NCBI RefSeq assembly: GCF_030463565.1
Contig: NC_134675.1
Span: 9,569,862-9,633,861 of the forward strand
Direction: 5' to 3'
Length of the DNA stretch: 64,000 nucleotides
Source: Pelecanus crispus
Lineage: Eukaryota; Chordata; Aves; Pelecaniformes; Pelecanidae
Shown here in pieces: positions 23,947-37,725 of the stretch (position 1 is its first letter; each line of letters opens with the position of its first letter). A program made the translations under genes and the position numbers. The notes under the pieces were generated by a model. It saw only the letters and a list, made by a program, of their open reading frames with translations, had not been told where the DNA came from and did no database searches.

Positions 23947-25166
23947 TCATAGAATCAGAGAATGGTCTGGGTAGGAGGGGACTTTTTAAAGATCATCTAG
24001 CCCAGCCCCTCTGCACTGGGCAGGGACATCTTTCACTCGATCAGGTTGCTCAAAGCCCCGTCCAACCTGACCTTGAACGCTTCCAGTGATGGGGCATCCA
24101 CAACTTCTCCGGGCAACCTGTTTTCCAGTGTCTCACCACCCTCGGCGTAAAAAAAAACCCAAACAATTCTTCCTTATTTCCAACCTACGCCTACCCTCTT
24201 TCAGTTTAAAACTGTTGCCCCTTGTCCTGTCGCTACAGGCCCTGGTAAAGAAAGCCCCTCTCCATCTTTCTTATAAGCCCCCTTTAAGTATTGAAAGGCC
24301 GCAATAAGGTCTCCCCGCAGCCTTTCTCTTCTCCTCAGCCTTTCGTCGTAGGAGAGGGGGTTTTCGTGGCCCTCCTCTGGGCCCGCGTCTTTCTTGTCCT
24401 GGGGACCCCAGAGCCGGACGCAGTACTCCAGGTGGGGGGGGGGGTCTCACGAGAGCGGAGCCGAGGGGCAGAATCACCTCCCTCGACCTGCCGGCCACGC
24501 TGCTTTTTACGCAGCCCGGAATTCGATCGGCTTTCTGGGCTGCGAGCGCACGCTGCCAGCTCGCGTCCACCGGTACCCCCCAAGTCCTTCTCCGCAGGAC
24601 CGCTCTCAAGCCGTTCATCCCCCAGTCTGTACTGGTATTGGGGACTGCCCCGACCCAGGTGCAGGACCTCGCACTCGGCCTTGTGGAACTTCACGAGGAT
24701 CGCACGGGCCCGCTTCTCCAGCCCGCCAAGGTCCCTCTGGATGGCATCCCTTCCCTCTAGAGCATCAGCTGCACCACTCAGCTTGGCGTCATCCGCAACC
24801 TTGCTGAGGGTGCACTCAGTCCCACTAGCTCTGTCATTAATGAAGATATTAAACAGTACCGGTCCCAGTACGGACCCTTGAGGGACGCCACTCGCTACTG
24901 GTTTCCACGTGGACACTGAGCCGTTGACTGTGACTCTTTGGACGCAGCCACCCGGCCAATTCCTTATCCGCCTAATAGTCCATCCATCAAATCCATCTCT
25001 CCCCAATTTAGAGGCAAGAATGTTGCGGGGGACCGTGTCAAAGGCCTTACAGAAGTCCAGGTAGAGGGCATCAGTTGCTCTTCCCTCGTCCACTGATGCA
25101 GTCACTCCATCGCAGAAGGCCACTAGAGTAGTCGGGCACGGTTTGCCCTTGGTGAAGTGTATTGGG
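23947..25166 (-). mobile_element. CR1-B copy, unit 5
   Basis: 11 G in the homopolymer. Variants match unit 3 (cacgctgc, cgtcgtagg, extra C). Confidence 0.92.
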
Positions 25167-25376
25167 TCTGGCTGAGATGGAGTTAATCTTCCTCGTAGCA
25201 GCCCTCATAGTGCTGTGCTTTGTATTGCTAGCTGGAAAGGCACCAGTGTTTTGGCTACTGCTGAGCAGTCCCACCCCCAAAGTCCAGTAAGCTGGGGGTG
25301 GGGCAAGAGGTTGGGAGGGGACAGAGCCAGGACAGCTGACCCAAGCTGACAAAAGAGATATTCCACCGTGCTATGG
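25167..25376 (+). mobile_element. LTR relic, unit 5
   Basis: Same relic; see 1637-1846. Confidence 0.68.
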
Positions 25377-25913
25377 AAGCACCACAGCTGCCCTTCAGAC
25401 CGATTGTTTTCTCCTACCATATCCCTCCTCACCAGAAAAGGGATCTCAACGGGGCCTTATCGCACAGCCATTGATCAAAGTGCTCCAACAGGAGCTGGAT
25501 GCTTCCAACACGTTGCACCGTGCCCGAAACCACCCCTGTATGGCATGCCTGTAGCGTCACACGTACGGTATTTTCTAAAGCTTTAGCAGCAGCCTGCGCT
25601 GGCTTTATGCACGCTTGCGTACCACTTCCAAAAAGCTAAGAGTTTGCTTCCTGCAAGACGCAGGAGACTGCTAAGCGGTTCCAGCGTCACGCTTCAAATG
25701 ACTGGGCAAAGCCACTATCTAGCTATAGAACACTGTTAACAGACCGAAACGTTCCACACACTTACACCCCGGGGAGACACCGTTTTAACTTGCAGAACTA
25801 TTTCCCTCAGTAAGACACGCACGAGACAGAGGTGATATCCCCATGCTAAATCTTTATTGTGCAACTGCTGCTCAAAGCTTTTATTACCTTCCACAGACAC
25901 ACGTCACAAAAAA

Positions 25914-27964
25914 TTAGACCTCAACAGTGGCTAGACTGACGGGCAACAGACGAAATCCATTCAGTGGCGATTTGTACGCGTGCAGCGATTCTTGTGGTGC
26001 AAAAATCTTAGCCAGGCGGCCAGCCCAACCGACGGCCACCCAGAACACGTAGATGTACGCGACGGACAGACCAGACCGCCCACCCTCGGGCCCTTCATCC
26101 ACGACCGTCCGGAATCCATTGGTCAGGCCCGGGTGAGCAGCACGCTTCTTGCCAACAATCATTAAATGCCCAAGAAGCTGGAGAAGAAAGTACAAACCCA
26201 TAAATAAATAAAATAAAGCGCCACGCACAAAGAGGGGAGAGGGCAGGAAGGGAAGGAACGAGAGCAGAGAACCACCCAGAGAAACCAGTTAGCCGATTCC
26301 TAGCAATTCAGCCGTCGCGCTTCAAATTACTGTCTGTCCGCCTGCAACTGACATTTTCCAAGCAAGGCTACAAAGACCGATTACGCACACTACAGGGAGG
26401 AAAGAGAGCGCTATGCGATTTTTTTCGAGCTAGACAGTAACGGACTACAAAACAGCCCACAGAAGCTAAGCTGGTCTCCGGGTTAAAGCCCCCATTATAT
26501 CTTCAGGCAACATAAGCAGTTCTGGTGGAAAATAAACTTTAGGCTGCCTTTTGCGTGGGTTTACAAAGCCTTTGAACTTGACTTTTATAGCTAGAAGTGA
26601 AGCGTCCAGCACCTCTCAACCAGCTTTGCCCTTCCTCACCCCTGGCCTGCCAAAAACCCCAAGCCCTCTTCTCCGTATTAGAAGAAGTACCACCACTACT
26701 CTTACTCTAAACCATGACGCTAGGCACCAGGCTGCGCTCCAAAACAACACTGCATTTTGCGCCAGAAGCACATACCCAGGGATGAGCATTGCTTTATATC
26801 GCTACTTTTAGTCAAAAAGCTCAATTCCATTACAAGCTAGAGGCAAAAGATTATAGCGCCAGAAACCCCAAAATAGCCTACTGGGCCCTATCAAGAGGAA
26901 AAGGGGGGGATGGGAAAGAGTCTAGTAAATCAGGAACTAATTGCAGGTACAGTTTAGCGTACAGAAAGCTTCCACGGTACTTACAGGTTCACCGGAATCT
27001 TCTGCTTCAGATAACCTGATAATCGGCTCCTTAGGCATGACTAGGGAAAGCGTCGGCGCTTGGGGTGAAAGATCATGGAGCGCAAGGCGCTGGAGGAAGA
27101 GTAAACAGTTAAAACGTAATCGGCTTCAGAGAAAGGCAATAGCTTAAGCAAATCAATATGCCCCGCTGAACTCGTACAGAAGCAGATTACCAGATACCCC
27201 AAACACAAGCCGACGCAGAACTAACTCATTACGGTCACTACTCAGACGTTCACTGTTTACATACACCTGGAGTCCCCGAGGAGACTGACTGCGTGTGCTT
27301 AATCTAAGGTTTCAAGACTATCATCCTACACGAGGTAGGACCACTCCCATCCCTCGGCAGCAAACTTTGCACGACTTCCAGTGCCAAAGGGATATCACGC
27401 GGCAAACGTCTGCGGCTGCCACCAAGTGCGTTACCGTCAGAGGCCCTCCTCTGCGCGCGCGCGCGCACACGACACGGTGGGGCTGGGAACCGAGGCGAGC
27501 CGGACAGCACCGGCAACCCAGCACGCGCCGCGGCAGCCGGAGGGGGGGGGGGCACCGAAGAAGCGCGATGTTTTAGGGATGGTGCAGTACAGAGCGCCAC
27601 AACCCAGAGAGGCCCCGTCCGCCCCCCGTCCCTCCCTCCACCCACCCGCAGCGACGCCGCCACCCGCCCTGCCGCGCTCCCGGGCAGCGCGCAACGGGTC
27701 CTCGGCTCAGGGTGCCTGCGCGCGCGGGGGGAGGGGGGGAACGGAAGGGGAACGGAAGGGGAACCGCGCACAGAGCAAAGCCACGGCTACCTCCTCCTCC
27801 CCCTCCCCCTCCCCCTCCCCCTCGTAGATGACGTTGGCGGGGAAGCGCCTTGCCGATGATCTTTCCGAAGGCGGCGGCGGCGGCGCCACCGGGCCGGGCG
27901 GCCCGCGCCCCAATAATCTCGTCAGCCACGACAACGCCCGTTGGCGCCCCCGCGCTTCCTCCAC
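25914..27964 (-). CDS. HINTW: HINTW copy 5
   Basis: Exons 27791-27964, 26985-27089 and 25914-26177. Exon 3 and acceptor variants match copies 2 and 3, not the neighbouring copies 4 and 6. The (GE)4-EE coding repeat at the exon 1 end is the long form, as in copies 1-6. Confidence 0.8.
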
Positions 27965-28734
27965 TCGGCCAGGCCCTCCGCGGCGCCCATTGGGCCGCCA
28001 GATCGCCGCCGGCCGATCCCGCGTCTCGATTGGCTGTCTCGTCTGTCGTTTTCGCTTGTCCCCGCCCCCTTGGCGGGTCCGCCCTCGTCGACCTGGTGCT
28101 TACCGGGGCTCAGGGAGTTTGCGTGCCCTCGGGGCGCGGAGGGATCCGACCTGGGGGTGGAGGGAGAAGACGTTGGGCGAGTCCGCGGAGGGATCTGTGC
28201 CGTGTAGTGCTGCGACCCTGTGGGCGGGCAACGAGGCCTCGGAAGACGCTGTTGTAGCTAGAAGTACTATCTATTGTTATTTATTACCGCATCAAGTCCA
28301 CCCCAAACGTGCTTGTGGCTTTTTGGTGCTGCTCCCTCCAGTCAAATGACTGCTTTTGCCAGGCCAGGCCAGGCCAGGCCAGGCCTTAACTTTTCAGAAC
28401 ATTTCGCAGAACCGACAGAAGTTGCTCTAAATTGTTCCCCGAAAGCCCCACTTCAGCTGCAGGCGTTTCTAAGCTGCCCGCCTCCTGGGAGAAAATAAAA
28501 TACAAAGCGTGTGTTCAGCACTGGTGGCTCGAGGGCTGGAGGGCAGATCAAGATAGGCTTTGCGCTAAGCTGGGTAGGAGGCTTTTAGAAAAACAGGCAG
28601 TGCCCCCAAAGCTGCCCAAGGGTGGGCCGTGGTGCCCTGCACCCCCGGGGACAGTGAGCAATTTGATTGGTCTACACAACTGTATTGTAACATATATAAA
28701 CCCCGCTTGCCTCTATATCGGGCTAAGGATATCC

Positions 28735-29822
28735 TTAGCCTTCTTTGCGGCAAGGGCACGTTGTCAGCTCACGTTCAACTTGGTGCCCGCCAGGAGCCCC
28801 CCCGCGTCCTTTTCTGCAAAGCTGCTTTCCAGCCGGTCGGCCTCCAGCATATACTGGTGCACGGGGTTGTTCCTCCCCAGGTGCAGGACTTTGCACTTCC
28901 CCTTGTCGAACCGCACGAGGCTCCTGCCTGCCCATTTCTCCAGCCTGTCGAGGTCCCTCTGGATGGCAGCGCAACCCTCTGGTGTATCAGCCACTCCTCC
29001 CGGTTTTGTATCATCAGCAAACTCGCTGAGGGTACAGTCTGTCTACCCGTCATCCAGGTCATTCATGAGGATGTTGAACAGGATCGGACCCAGCATTGAC
29101 CCCCGGGGTACACCGCTAGTTACCGGCCTCCAGCTAGACTTCGTGCCACTGATCACCACCCTCTGGGCCCAGCTGTTCAGCCAGTTGCCAACCCACCCCG
29201 CTGTCTGCTCATCCAGCCCATACTTCATCAGCGTCTCTATGAGGATCTTACGGGAGACGGTGTCAAAAGCCTTCCGGAAGGCTAGGTAGACAATAGCCGC
29301 TGCTCTCCCCTCGTCTACCAAGCCGGTCATTTCATCATAGAAGGTTATCGGGTCGGTCAAGCGCGACTCCCCCTTGGTGAAGCCACGATGACTGCTCCTG
29401 ACGACCGTCCTGTCCTTCGCGTGCCTGGATTCCAGGATTAGCTGCTCCATCCCCTTCGCAGGGATCGAGGTGAGGCTGGCCAGCCTGTAGTTCCCTGGGT
29501 CCTCTTTCTTGCCCTTCTTGAAAGGAGGGGTGACGCTTGCATTCCTCCAGTCCTCAGGCGCCTCTCCCAATCGCCATGATCGATCAAAGATTATCAAGAG
29601 TGGCTTCACAATGACATCTGCCCGCTCCCCCAGCGCTCACGCGTGCACCCCGGCAGGGCCCGTGGACTTATGTGCATCCGGTTTGCTTAAGTATTCCCCG
29701 ACCAGATCCTCTTCCACCAAGGGTACGCCTTCCTCGCTCCAGACTTTCCCCCTGGTCTCTGGGGCCTGGGATGCCTGAAGGCTGGTCTTGCTAGTAAAGA
29801 CTGAGGCAAAGGCGGCACTCAG
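28735..29822 (-). mobile_element. CR1-A copy, unit 5/6
   Basis: Same element and breaks. This is the last copy with the ttgtcagctc variant. Confidence 0.9.
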
Positions 29823-31047
29823 TCATAGAATCAGAGAATGGTCTGGGTAGGAGGGGACTTTTTAAAGATCATCTAGCCCAGCCCCTCTGCACTGGGCAGG
29901 GACATCTTTCACTCGATCAGGTTGCTCAAAGCCCCGTCCAACCTGACCTTGAACGCTTCCAGTGATGGGGCATCCACAACTTCTCCGGGCAACCTGTTTT
30001 CCAGTGTCTCACCACCCTCGGCGTAAAAAAAAACCCAAACAATTCTTCCTTATTTCCAACCTACGCCTACCCTCTTTCAGTTTAAAACTGTTGCCCCTTG
30101 TCCTGTCGCTACAGGCCCTGGTAAAGAAAGCCCCTCTCCATCTTTCTTATAAGCCCCCTTTAAGTATTGAAAGGCCGCAATAAGGTCTCCCCGCAGCCTT
30201 TCTCTTCTCCTCAGCCTTTCGTTGTAGGAGAGGGGGTTTTCGTGGCCCTCCTCTGGGCCCGCGTCTTTCTTGTCCTGGGGACCCCAGAGCCGGACGCAGT
30301 ACTCCAGGTGGGGGGGGGGGGGGGGGTCTCACGAGAGCGGAGCCGAGGGGCAGAATCACCTCCCTCGACCTGCCGGCCACGCTTCTTTTTACGCGGCCCG
30401 GAATTCGATCGGCTTTCTGGGCTGCGAGCGCACGCTGCCAGCTCGCGTCCACCGGTACCCCCAAGTCCTTCTCCGCAGGACCGCTCTCAAGCCGTTCATC
30501 CCCCAGTCTGTACTGGTATTGGGGACTGCCCCGACCCAGGTGCAGGACCTCGCACTCGGCCTTGTGGAACTTCACGAGGATCGCACGGGCCCGCTTCTCC
30601 AGCCCGCCAAGGTCCCTCTGGATGGCATCCCTTCCCTCTAGAGCATCAGCTGCACCACTCAGCTTGGCGTCATCCGCAACCTTGCTGAGGGTGCACTCAG
30701 TCCCACTAGCTCTGTCATTAATGAAGATATTAAACAGTACCGGTCCCAGTACGGACCCTTGAGGGACGCCACTCGCTACTGGTTTCCACGTGGACACTGA
30801 GCCGTTGACTGTGACTCTTTGGACGCAGCCACCCGGCCAATTCCTTATCCGCCTAATAGTCCATCCATCAAATCCATCTCTCCCCAATTTAGAGGCAAGA
30901 ATGTTGCGGGGGACCGTGTCAAAGGCCTTACAGAAGTCCAGGTAGAGGGCATCAGTTGCTCTTCCCTCGTCCACTGATGCAGTCACTCCATCGCAGAAGG
31001 CCACTAGAGTAGTCGGGCACGGTTTGCCCTTGGTGAAGTGTATTGGG
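29823..31047 (-). mobile_element. CR1-B copy, unit 6
   Basis: 17 G in the homopolymer. Variants match unit 4 except that the extra C is absent. Open for 285 codons. Confidence 0.92.
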
Positions 31048-31257
31048 TCTGGCTGAGATGGAGTTAATCTTCCTCGTAGCAGCCCTCATAGTGCTGTGCT
31101 TTGTATTGCTAGCTGGAAAGGCACCAGTGTTTTGGCTACTGCTGAGCAGTCCCACCCCCAAAGTCCAGTAAGCTGGGGGTGGGGCAAGAGGTTGGGAGGG
31201 GACAGAGCCAGGACAGCTGACCCAAGCTGACAAAAGAGATATTCCACCGTGCTATGG
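31048..31257 (+). mobile_element. LTR relic, unit 6
   Basis: Same relic; see 1637-1846. Confidence 0.68.
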
Positions 31258-31795
31258 AAGCACCACAGCTGCCCTTCAGACCGGTTTGTTTTCTCCTACC
31301 ATATCCCTCCTCACCAGAAAAGGGATCTCAACGGGGCCTTATCGCACAGCCATTGATCAAAGTGCTCCAACAGGAGCTGGATGCTTCCAACACGTTGCAC
31401 CGTGCCCGAAACCACCCCTGTATGGCATGCCTGTAGCGTCACACGTACGGTATTTTCTAAAGCTTTAGCAGCAGCCTGCGCTGGCTTTATGCACGCTTGC
31501 GTACCACTTCCAAAAAGCTAAGAGTTTGCTTCCTGCAAGACGCAGGAGACTGCTAAGCGGTTCCAGCGTCACGCTTCAAATGACTGGGCAAAGCCACTAT
31601 CTAGCTATAGAACACTGTTAACAGACCGAAACGTTCCACACACTTACACCCCGGGGAGACACCGTTTTAACTTGCAGAACTATTTCCCTCAGTAAGACAC
31701 GCACGAGACAGAGGTGATATCCCCATGCTAAATCTTTATTGTGCAACTGCTGCTCAAAGCTTTTATTACCTTCCACAGACACACGTCACAAAAAA

Positions 31796-33900
31796 TTAGA
31801 CCTCAACAGTGGCTAGACTGACGGGCAACAGACGAAATCCATTCAGTGGCGATTTGTACGCGTGCAGCGACTCTTGCGGTGCAAAAATCTTAGCCAGGCG
31901 GCCAGCCCAACCGACGGCCACCCAGAACACGTAGATGTACGCGACGGACAGACCAGACCGCCCACCCTCGGGCCCTTCATCCACGACCGTCCGGAATCCA
32001 TTGGTCAGGCCCGGGTGAGCAGCACGCTTCTTGCCAACAATCATTAAATGCCCAAGAAGCTGGAGAAGGAAGTACAAACCCATAAATAAATAAAATAAAG
32101 CGCCACGCACAAAGAGGGGAGAGGGCAGGAAGGGAAGGAACGAGAGCAGAGAACCACCCAGAGAAACCAGTTAGCCGATTCCTAGCAATTCAACCGTCGC
32201 GCTTCAAATTACTGTCTGTCCGCCTGCAACTGACATTTTCCAAGCAAGGCTACAAAGACCGATTACGCACACTACAGGGAGGAAAGAGAGCGCTATGCGA
32301 TTTTTTTCGAGCTAGACAGTAACGGACTACAAAACAGCCCACAGAAGCTAAGCTGGTCTCCGGGTTAAAGCCCCCATTATATCTTCAGGCAACATAAGCA
32401 GTTCTGGTGGAAAATAAACTTTAGGCTGCCTTTTGCGTGGGTTTACAAAGCCTTTGAACTTGACTTTTATAGCTAGAAGTGAAGCGTCCAGCACCTCTCA
32501 ACCAGCTTTGCCCTTCCTCACCCCTGGCCTGCCAAAAACCCCAAGCCCTCTTCTCCGTATTAGAAGAAGTACCACCACTACTCTTACTCTAAACCATGAC
32601 GCTAGGCACCAGGCTGCGCTCCAAAACAACACTGCATTTTGCGCCAGAAGCACATACCCAGGGATGAGCATTGCTTTATATCGCTACTTTTAGTCAAAAA
32701 GCTCAATTCCATTACAAGCTAGAGGCAAAAGATTATAGCGCCAGAAACCCCAAAATAGCCTACTGGGCCCTATCAAGAGGAAAAGGGGGGGATGGGAAAG
32801 AGTCTAGTAAATCAGGAACTAATTGCAGGTACAGTTTAGCGTACAGAAAGCTTCCACGGTACTTACAGGTTCACCGGAATCTTCTGCTTCAGATAACCTG
32901 ATAATCGGCTCCTTAGGCATGACTAGGGAAAGCGTCGGCGCTTGGGGTGAAAGATCATGGAGCGCAAGGCGCTGGAGGAAGAGTAAACAGTTAAAACGTA
33001 ATCGGCTTCAGAGAAAGGCAATAGCTTAAGCAAATCAATATGCCCCGCTGAACTCGTACAGAAGCAGATTACCAGATACCCCAAACACAAGCCGACGCAG
33101 AACTAACTCATTACGGTCACTACTCAGACGTTCACTGTTTACATACACCTGGAGTCCCCGAGGAGACTGACTGCGTGTGCTTAATCTAAGGTTTCAAGAC
33201 TATCATCCTACACGAGGTAGGACCACTCCCATCCCTCGGCAGCAAACTTTGCACGACTTCCAGTGCCAAAGGGATATCACGCGGCAAACGTCTGCGGCTG
33301 CCACCAAGTGCGTTACCGTCAGAGGCCCTCCTCTGCGCGCGCGCGCGCACACGACACGGTGGGGCTGGGAACCGAGGCGAGCCGGACAGCACCGGCAACC
33401 CAGCACGCGCCGCGGCAGCCGGAGGGGGGGGGGCACCGAAGAAGCGCGATATTTTAGGGATGGTGCAGTACAGAGCGCCACAACCCAGAGAGGCCCCGTC
33501 CGCCCCCCGTCCCTCCCTCCACCCACCCGCAGCGACGCCGCCACCCGCCCTGCCGCGCTCCCGGGCAGCGCGCAACGGGTCCTCGGCTCAGGGTGCCTGC
33601 GCGCGCGGGGGGAGGGGGGGAACGGAAGGGGAACGGAAGGGGAACGGAAGGGGAACGGAAGGGGAACGGAAGGGGAACGGAAGGGGAACGGAAGGGGAAC
33701 CGCGCACAGAGCAAAGCCACGGCTACCTCCTCCTCCCCCTCCCCCTCCCCCTCCCCCTCGTAGATGACGTTGGCGGGGAAGCGCCTTGCCGATGATCTTT
33801 CCGAAGGCGGCGGCGGCGGCGCCACCGGGCCGGGCGGCCCGCGCCCCAATAATCTCGTCAGCCACGACAACGCCCGTTGGCGCCCCCGCGCTTCCTCCAC
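31796..33900 (-). CDS. HINTW: HINTW copy 6
   Basis: Exons 33727-33900, 32867-32971 and 31796-32059. Exon 3 matches copy 4. Intron 1 is the longest in the window because the 11-bp ggggaacggaa minisatellite next to the exon 1 donor has about seven repeats (33618-33698), against two or three in copies 1-5. A private G-to-A change lies near 33451 in intron 1. Confidence 0.8.
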
Positions 33901-34670
33901 TCGGCCAGGCCCTCCGCGGCGCCCATTGGGCCGCCAGATCGCCGCCGGCCGATCCCGCGTCTCGATTGGCTGTCTCGTCTGTCGTTTTCGCTTGTCCCCG
34001 CCCCCTTGGCGGGTCCGCCCTCGTCGACCTGGTGCTTACCGGGGCTCAGGGAGTTTGCGTGCCCTCGGGGCGCGGAGGGATCCGACCTGGGGGTGGAGGG
34101 AGAAGACGTTGGGCGAGTCCGCGGAGGGATCTGTGCCGTGTAGTGCTGCGACCCTGTGGGCGGGCAACGAGGCCTCGGAAGACGCTGTTGTAGCTAGAAG
34201 TACTATCTATTGTTATTTATTACCGCATCAAGTCCACCCCAAACGTGCTTGTGGCTTTTTGGTGCTGCTCCCTCCAGTCAAATGACTGCTTTTGCCAGGC
34301 CAGGCCAGGCCAGGCCAGGCCTTAACTTTTCAGAACATTTCGCAGAACCGACAGAAGTTGCTCTAAATTGTTCCCCGAAAGCCCCACTTCAGCTGCAGGC
34401 GTTTCTAAGCTGCCCGCCTCCTGGGAGAAAATAAAATACAAAGCGTGTGTTCAGCACTGGTGGCTCGAGGGCTGGAGGGCAGATCAAGATAGGCTTTGCG
34501 CTAAGCTGGGTAGGAGGCTTTTAGAAAAACAGGCAGTGCCCCCAAAGCTGCCCAAGGGTGGGCCGTGGTGCCCTGCACCCCCGGGGACAGTGAGCAATTT
34601 GATTGGTCTACACAACTGTATTGTAACATATATAAACCCCGCTTGCCTCTATATCGGGCTAAGGATATCC

Positions 34671-35758
34671 TTAGCCTTCTTTGCGGCAAGGGCACGTTGT
34701 CGGCTCACGTTCAACTTGGTGCCCGCCAGGAGCCCCCCCGCGTCCTTTTCTGCAAAGCTGCTTTCCAGCCGGTCGGCCTCCAGCATATACTGGTGCACGG
34801 GGTTGTTCCTCCCCAGGTGCAGGACTTTGCACTTCCCCTTGTCGAACCGCACGAGGCTCCTGCCTGCCCATTTCTCCAGCCTGTCGAGGTCCCTCTGGAT
34901 GGCAGCGCAACCCTCTGGTGTATCAGCCACTCCTCCCGGTTTTGTATCATCAGCAAACTCGCTGAGGGTACAGTCTGTCTACCCGTCATCCAGGTCATTC
35001 ATGAGGATGTTGAACAGGATCGGACCCAGCATTGACCCCCGGGGTACACCGCTAGTTACCGGCCTCCAGCTAGACTTCGTGCCACTGATCACCACCCTCT
35101 GGGCCCAGCTGTTCAGCCAGTTGCCAACCCACCCCGCTGTCTGCTCATCCAGCCCATACTTCATCAGCGTCTCTATGAGGATCTTACGGGAGACGGTGTC
35201 AAAAGCCTTCCGGAAGGCTAGGTAGACAATAGCCGCTGCTCTCCCCTCGTCTACCAAGCCGGTCATTTCATCATAGAAGGTTATCGGGTCGGTCAAGCGT
35301 GACTCCCCCTTGGTGAAGCCACGATGACTGCTCCTGACGACCGTCCTGTCCTTCGCGTGCCTGGATTCCAGGATTAGCTGCTCCATCCCCTTCGCAGGGA
35401 TCGAGGTGAGGCTGGCCAGCCTGTAGTTCCCTGGGTCCTCTTTCTTGCCCTTCTTGAAAGGAGGGGTGACGCTTGCATTCCTCCAGTCCTCAGGCGCCTC
35501 TCCCAATCGCCATGATCGATCAAAGATTATCAAGAGTGGCTTCACAATGACATCTGCCCGCTCCCCCAGCGCTCACGCGTGCACCCCGGCAGGGCCCGTG
35601 GACTTATGTGCATCCGGTTTGCTTAAGTATTCCCCGACCAGATCCTCTTCCACCAAGGGTACGCCTTCCTCGCTCCAGACTTTCCCCCTGGTCTCTGGGG
35701 CCTGGGATGCCTGAAGGCTGGTCTTGCTAGTAAAGACTGAGGCAAAGGCGGCACTCAG
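34671..35758 (-). mobile_element. CR1-A copy, unit 6/7
   Basis: Same element and TAG. It combines the ttgtcggctc form (as in unit 1) with ttgaaagg (as in units 2-5), so it is recombinant between the two haplotypes. Confidence 0.9.
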
Positions 35759-36977
35759 TCATAGAATCAGAGAATGGTCTGGGTAGGAGGGGACTTTTTA
35801 AAGATCATCTAGCCCAGCCCCTCTGCACTGGGCAGGGACATCTTTCACTCGATCAGGTTGCTCAAAGCCCCGTCCAACCTGACCTTGAACGCTTCCAGTG
35901 ATGGGGCATCCACAACTTCTCCGGGCAACCTGTTTTCCAGTGTCTCACCATCCTCGGCGTAAAAAAAAACCCAAACAATTCTTCCTTATTTCCAACCTAC
36001 GCCTACCCTCTTTCAGTTTAAAACTGTTGCCCCTTGTCCTGTCGCTACAGGCCCTGGTAAAGAAAGCCCCTCTCCATCTTTCTTATAAGCCCCCTTTAAG
36101 TATTGAAAGGCCGCAATAAGGTCTCCCCGCAGCCTTTCTCTTCTCCTCAGCCTTTCGTTGTAGGAGAGGGGGTTTTCGTGGCCCTCCTCTGGGCCCGCGT
36201 CTTTCTTGTCCTGGGGACCCCAGAGCCGGACGCAGTACTCCAGGTGGGGGGGGGGGTCTCACGAGAGCGGAGCCGAGGGGCAGAATCACCTCCCTCGACC
36301 TGCCGGCCACGCTTCTTTTTACGCGGCCCGGAATTCGATCGGCTTTCTGGGCTGCGAGCGCACGCTGCCAGCTCGCGTCCACCGGTACCCCCAAGTCCTT
36401 CTCCGCAGGACCGCTCTCAAGCCGTTCATCCCCCAGTCTGTACTGGTATTGGGGACTGCCCCGACCCAGGTGCAGGACCTCGCACTCGGCCTTGTGGAAC
36501 TTCACGAGGATCGCACGGGCCCGCTTCTCCAGCCCGCCAAGGTCCCTCTGGATGGCATCCCTTCCCTCTAGAGCATCAGCTGCACCACTCAGCTTGGCGT
36601 CATCCACAACCTTGCTGAGGGTGCACTCAGTCCCACTAGCTCTGTCATTAATGAAGATATTAAACAGTACCGGTCCCAGTACGGACCCTTGAGGGACGCC
36701 ACTCGCTACTGGTTTCCACGTGGACACTGAGCCGTTGACTGTGACTCTTTGGACGCAGCCACCCGGCCAATTCCTTATCCGCCTAATAGTCCATCCATCA
36801 AATCCATCTCTCCCCAATTTAGAGGCAAGAATGTTGCGGGGGACCGTGTCAAAGGCCTTACAGAAGTCCAGGTAGAGGGCATCAGTTGCTCTTCCCTCGT
36901 CCACTGATGCAGTCACTCCATCGCAGAAGGCCACTAGAGTAGTCGGGCACGGTTTGCCCTTGGTGAAGTGTATTGGG
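35759..36977 (-). mobile_element. CR1-B copy, unit 7
   Basis: 11 G in the homopolymer. A private gcaacc to acaacc change near 36606 alters the residue before the catalytic ADD block to Val (VVDD). Confidence 0.92.
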
Positions 36978-37187
36978 TCTGGCTGAGATGGAGTTAATCT
37001 TCCTCGTAGCAGCCCTCATAGTGCTGTGCTTTGTATTGCTAGCTGGAAAGGCACCAGTGTTTTGGCTACTGCTGAGCAGTCCCACCCCCAAAGTCCAGTA
37101 AGCTGGGGGTGGGGCAAGAGGTTGGGAGGGGACAGAGCCAGGACAGCTGACCCAAGCTGACAAAAGAGATATTCCACCGTGCTATGG
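36978..37187 (+). mobile_element. LTR relic, unit 7
   Basis: Same relic; see 1637-1846. Confidence 0.68.
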
Positions 37188-37725
37188 AAGCACCACAGCT
37201 GCCCTTCAGACCGGTTTGTTTTCTCCTACCATATCCCTCCTCACCAGAAAAGGGATCTCAACGGGGCCTTATCGCACAGCCATTGATCAAAGTGCTCCAA
37301 CAGGAGCTGGATGCTTCCAACACGTTGCACCGTGCCCGAAACCACCCCTGTATGGCATGCCTGTAGCGTCACACGTACGGTATTTTCTAAAGCTTTAGCA
37401 GCAGCCTGCGCTGGCTTTATGCACGCTTGCGTACCACTTCCAAAAAGCTAAGAGTTTGCTTCCTGCAAGACGCAGGAGACTGCTAAGCGGTTCCAGCGTC
37501 ACGCTTCAAATGACTGGGCAAAGCCACTATCTAGCTATAGAACACTGTTAACAGACCGAAACGTTCCACACACTTACACCCCGGGGAGACACCGTTTTAA
37601 CTTGCAGAACTATTTCCCTCAGTAAGACACGCACGAGACAGAGGTGATATCCCCATGCTAAATCTTTATTGTGCAACTGCTGCTCAAAGCTTTTATTACC
37701 TTCCACAGACACACGTCACAAAAAA

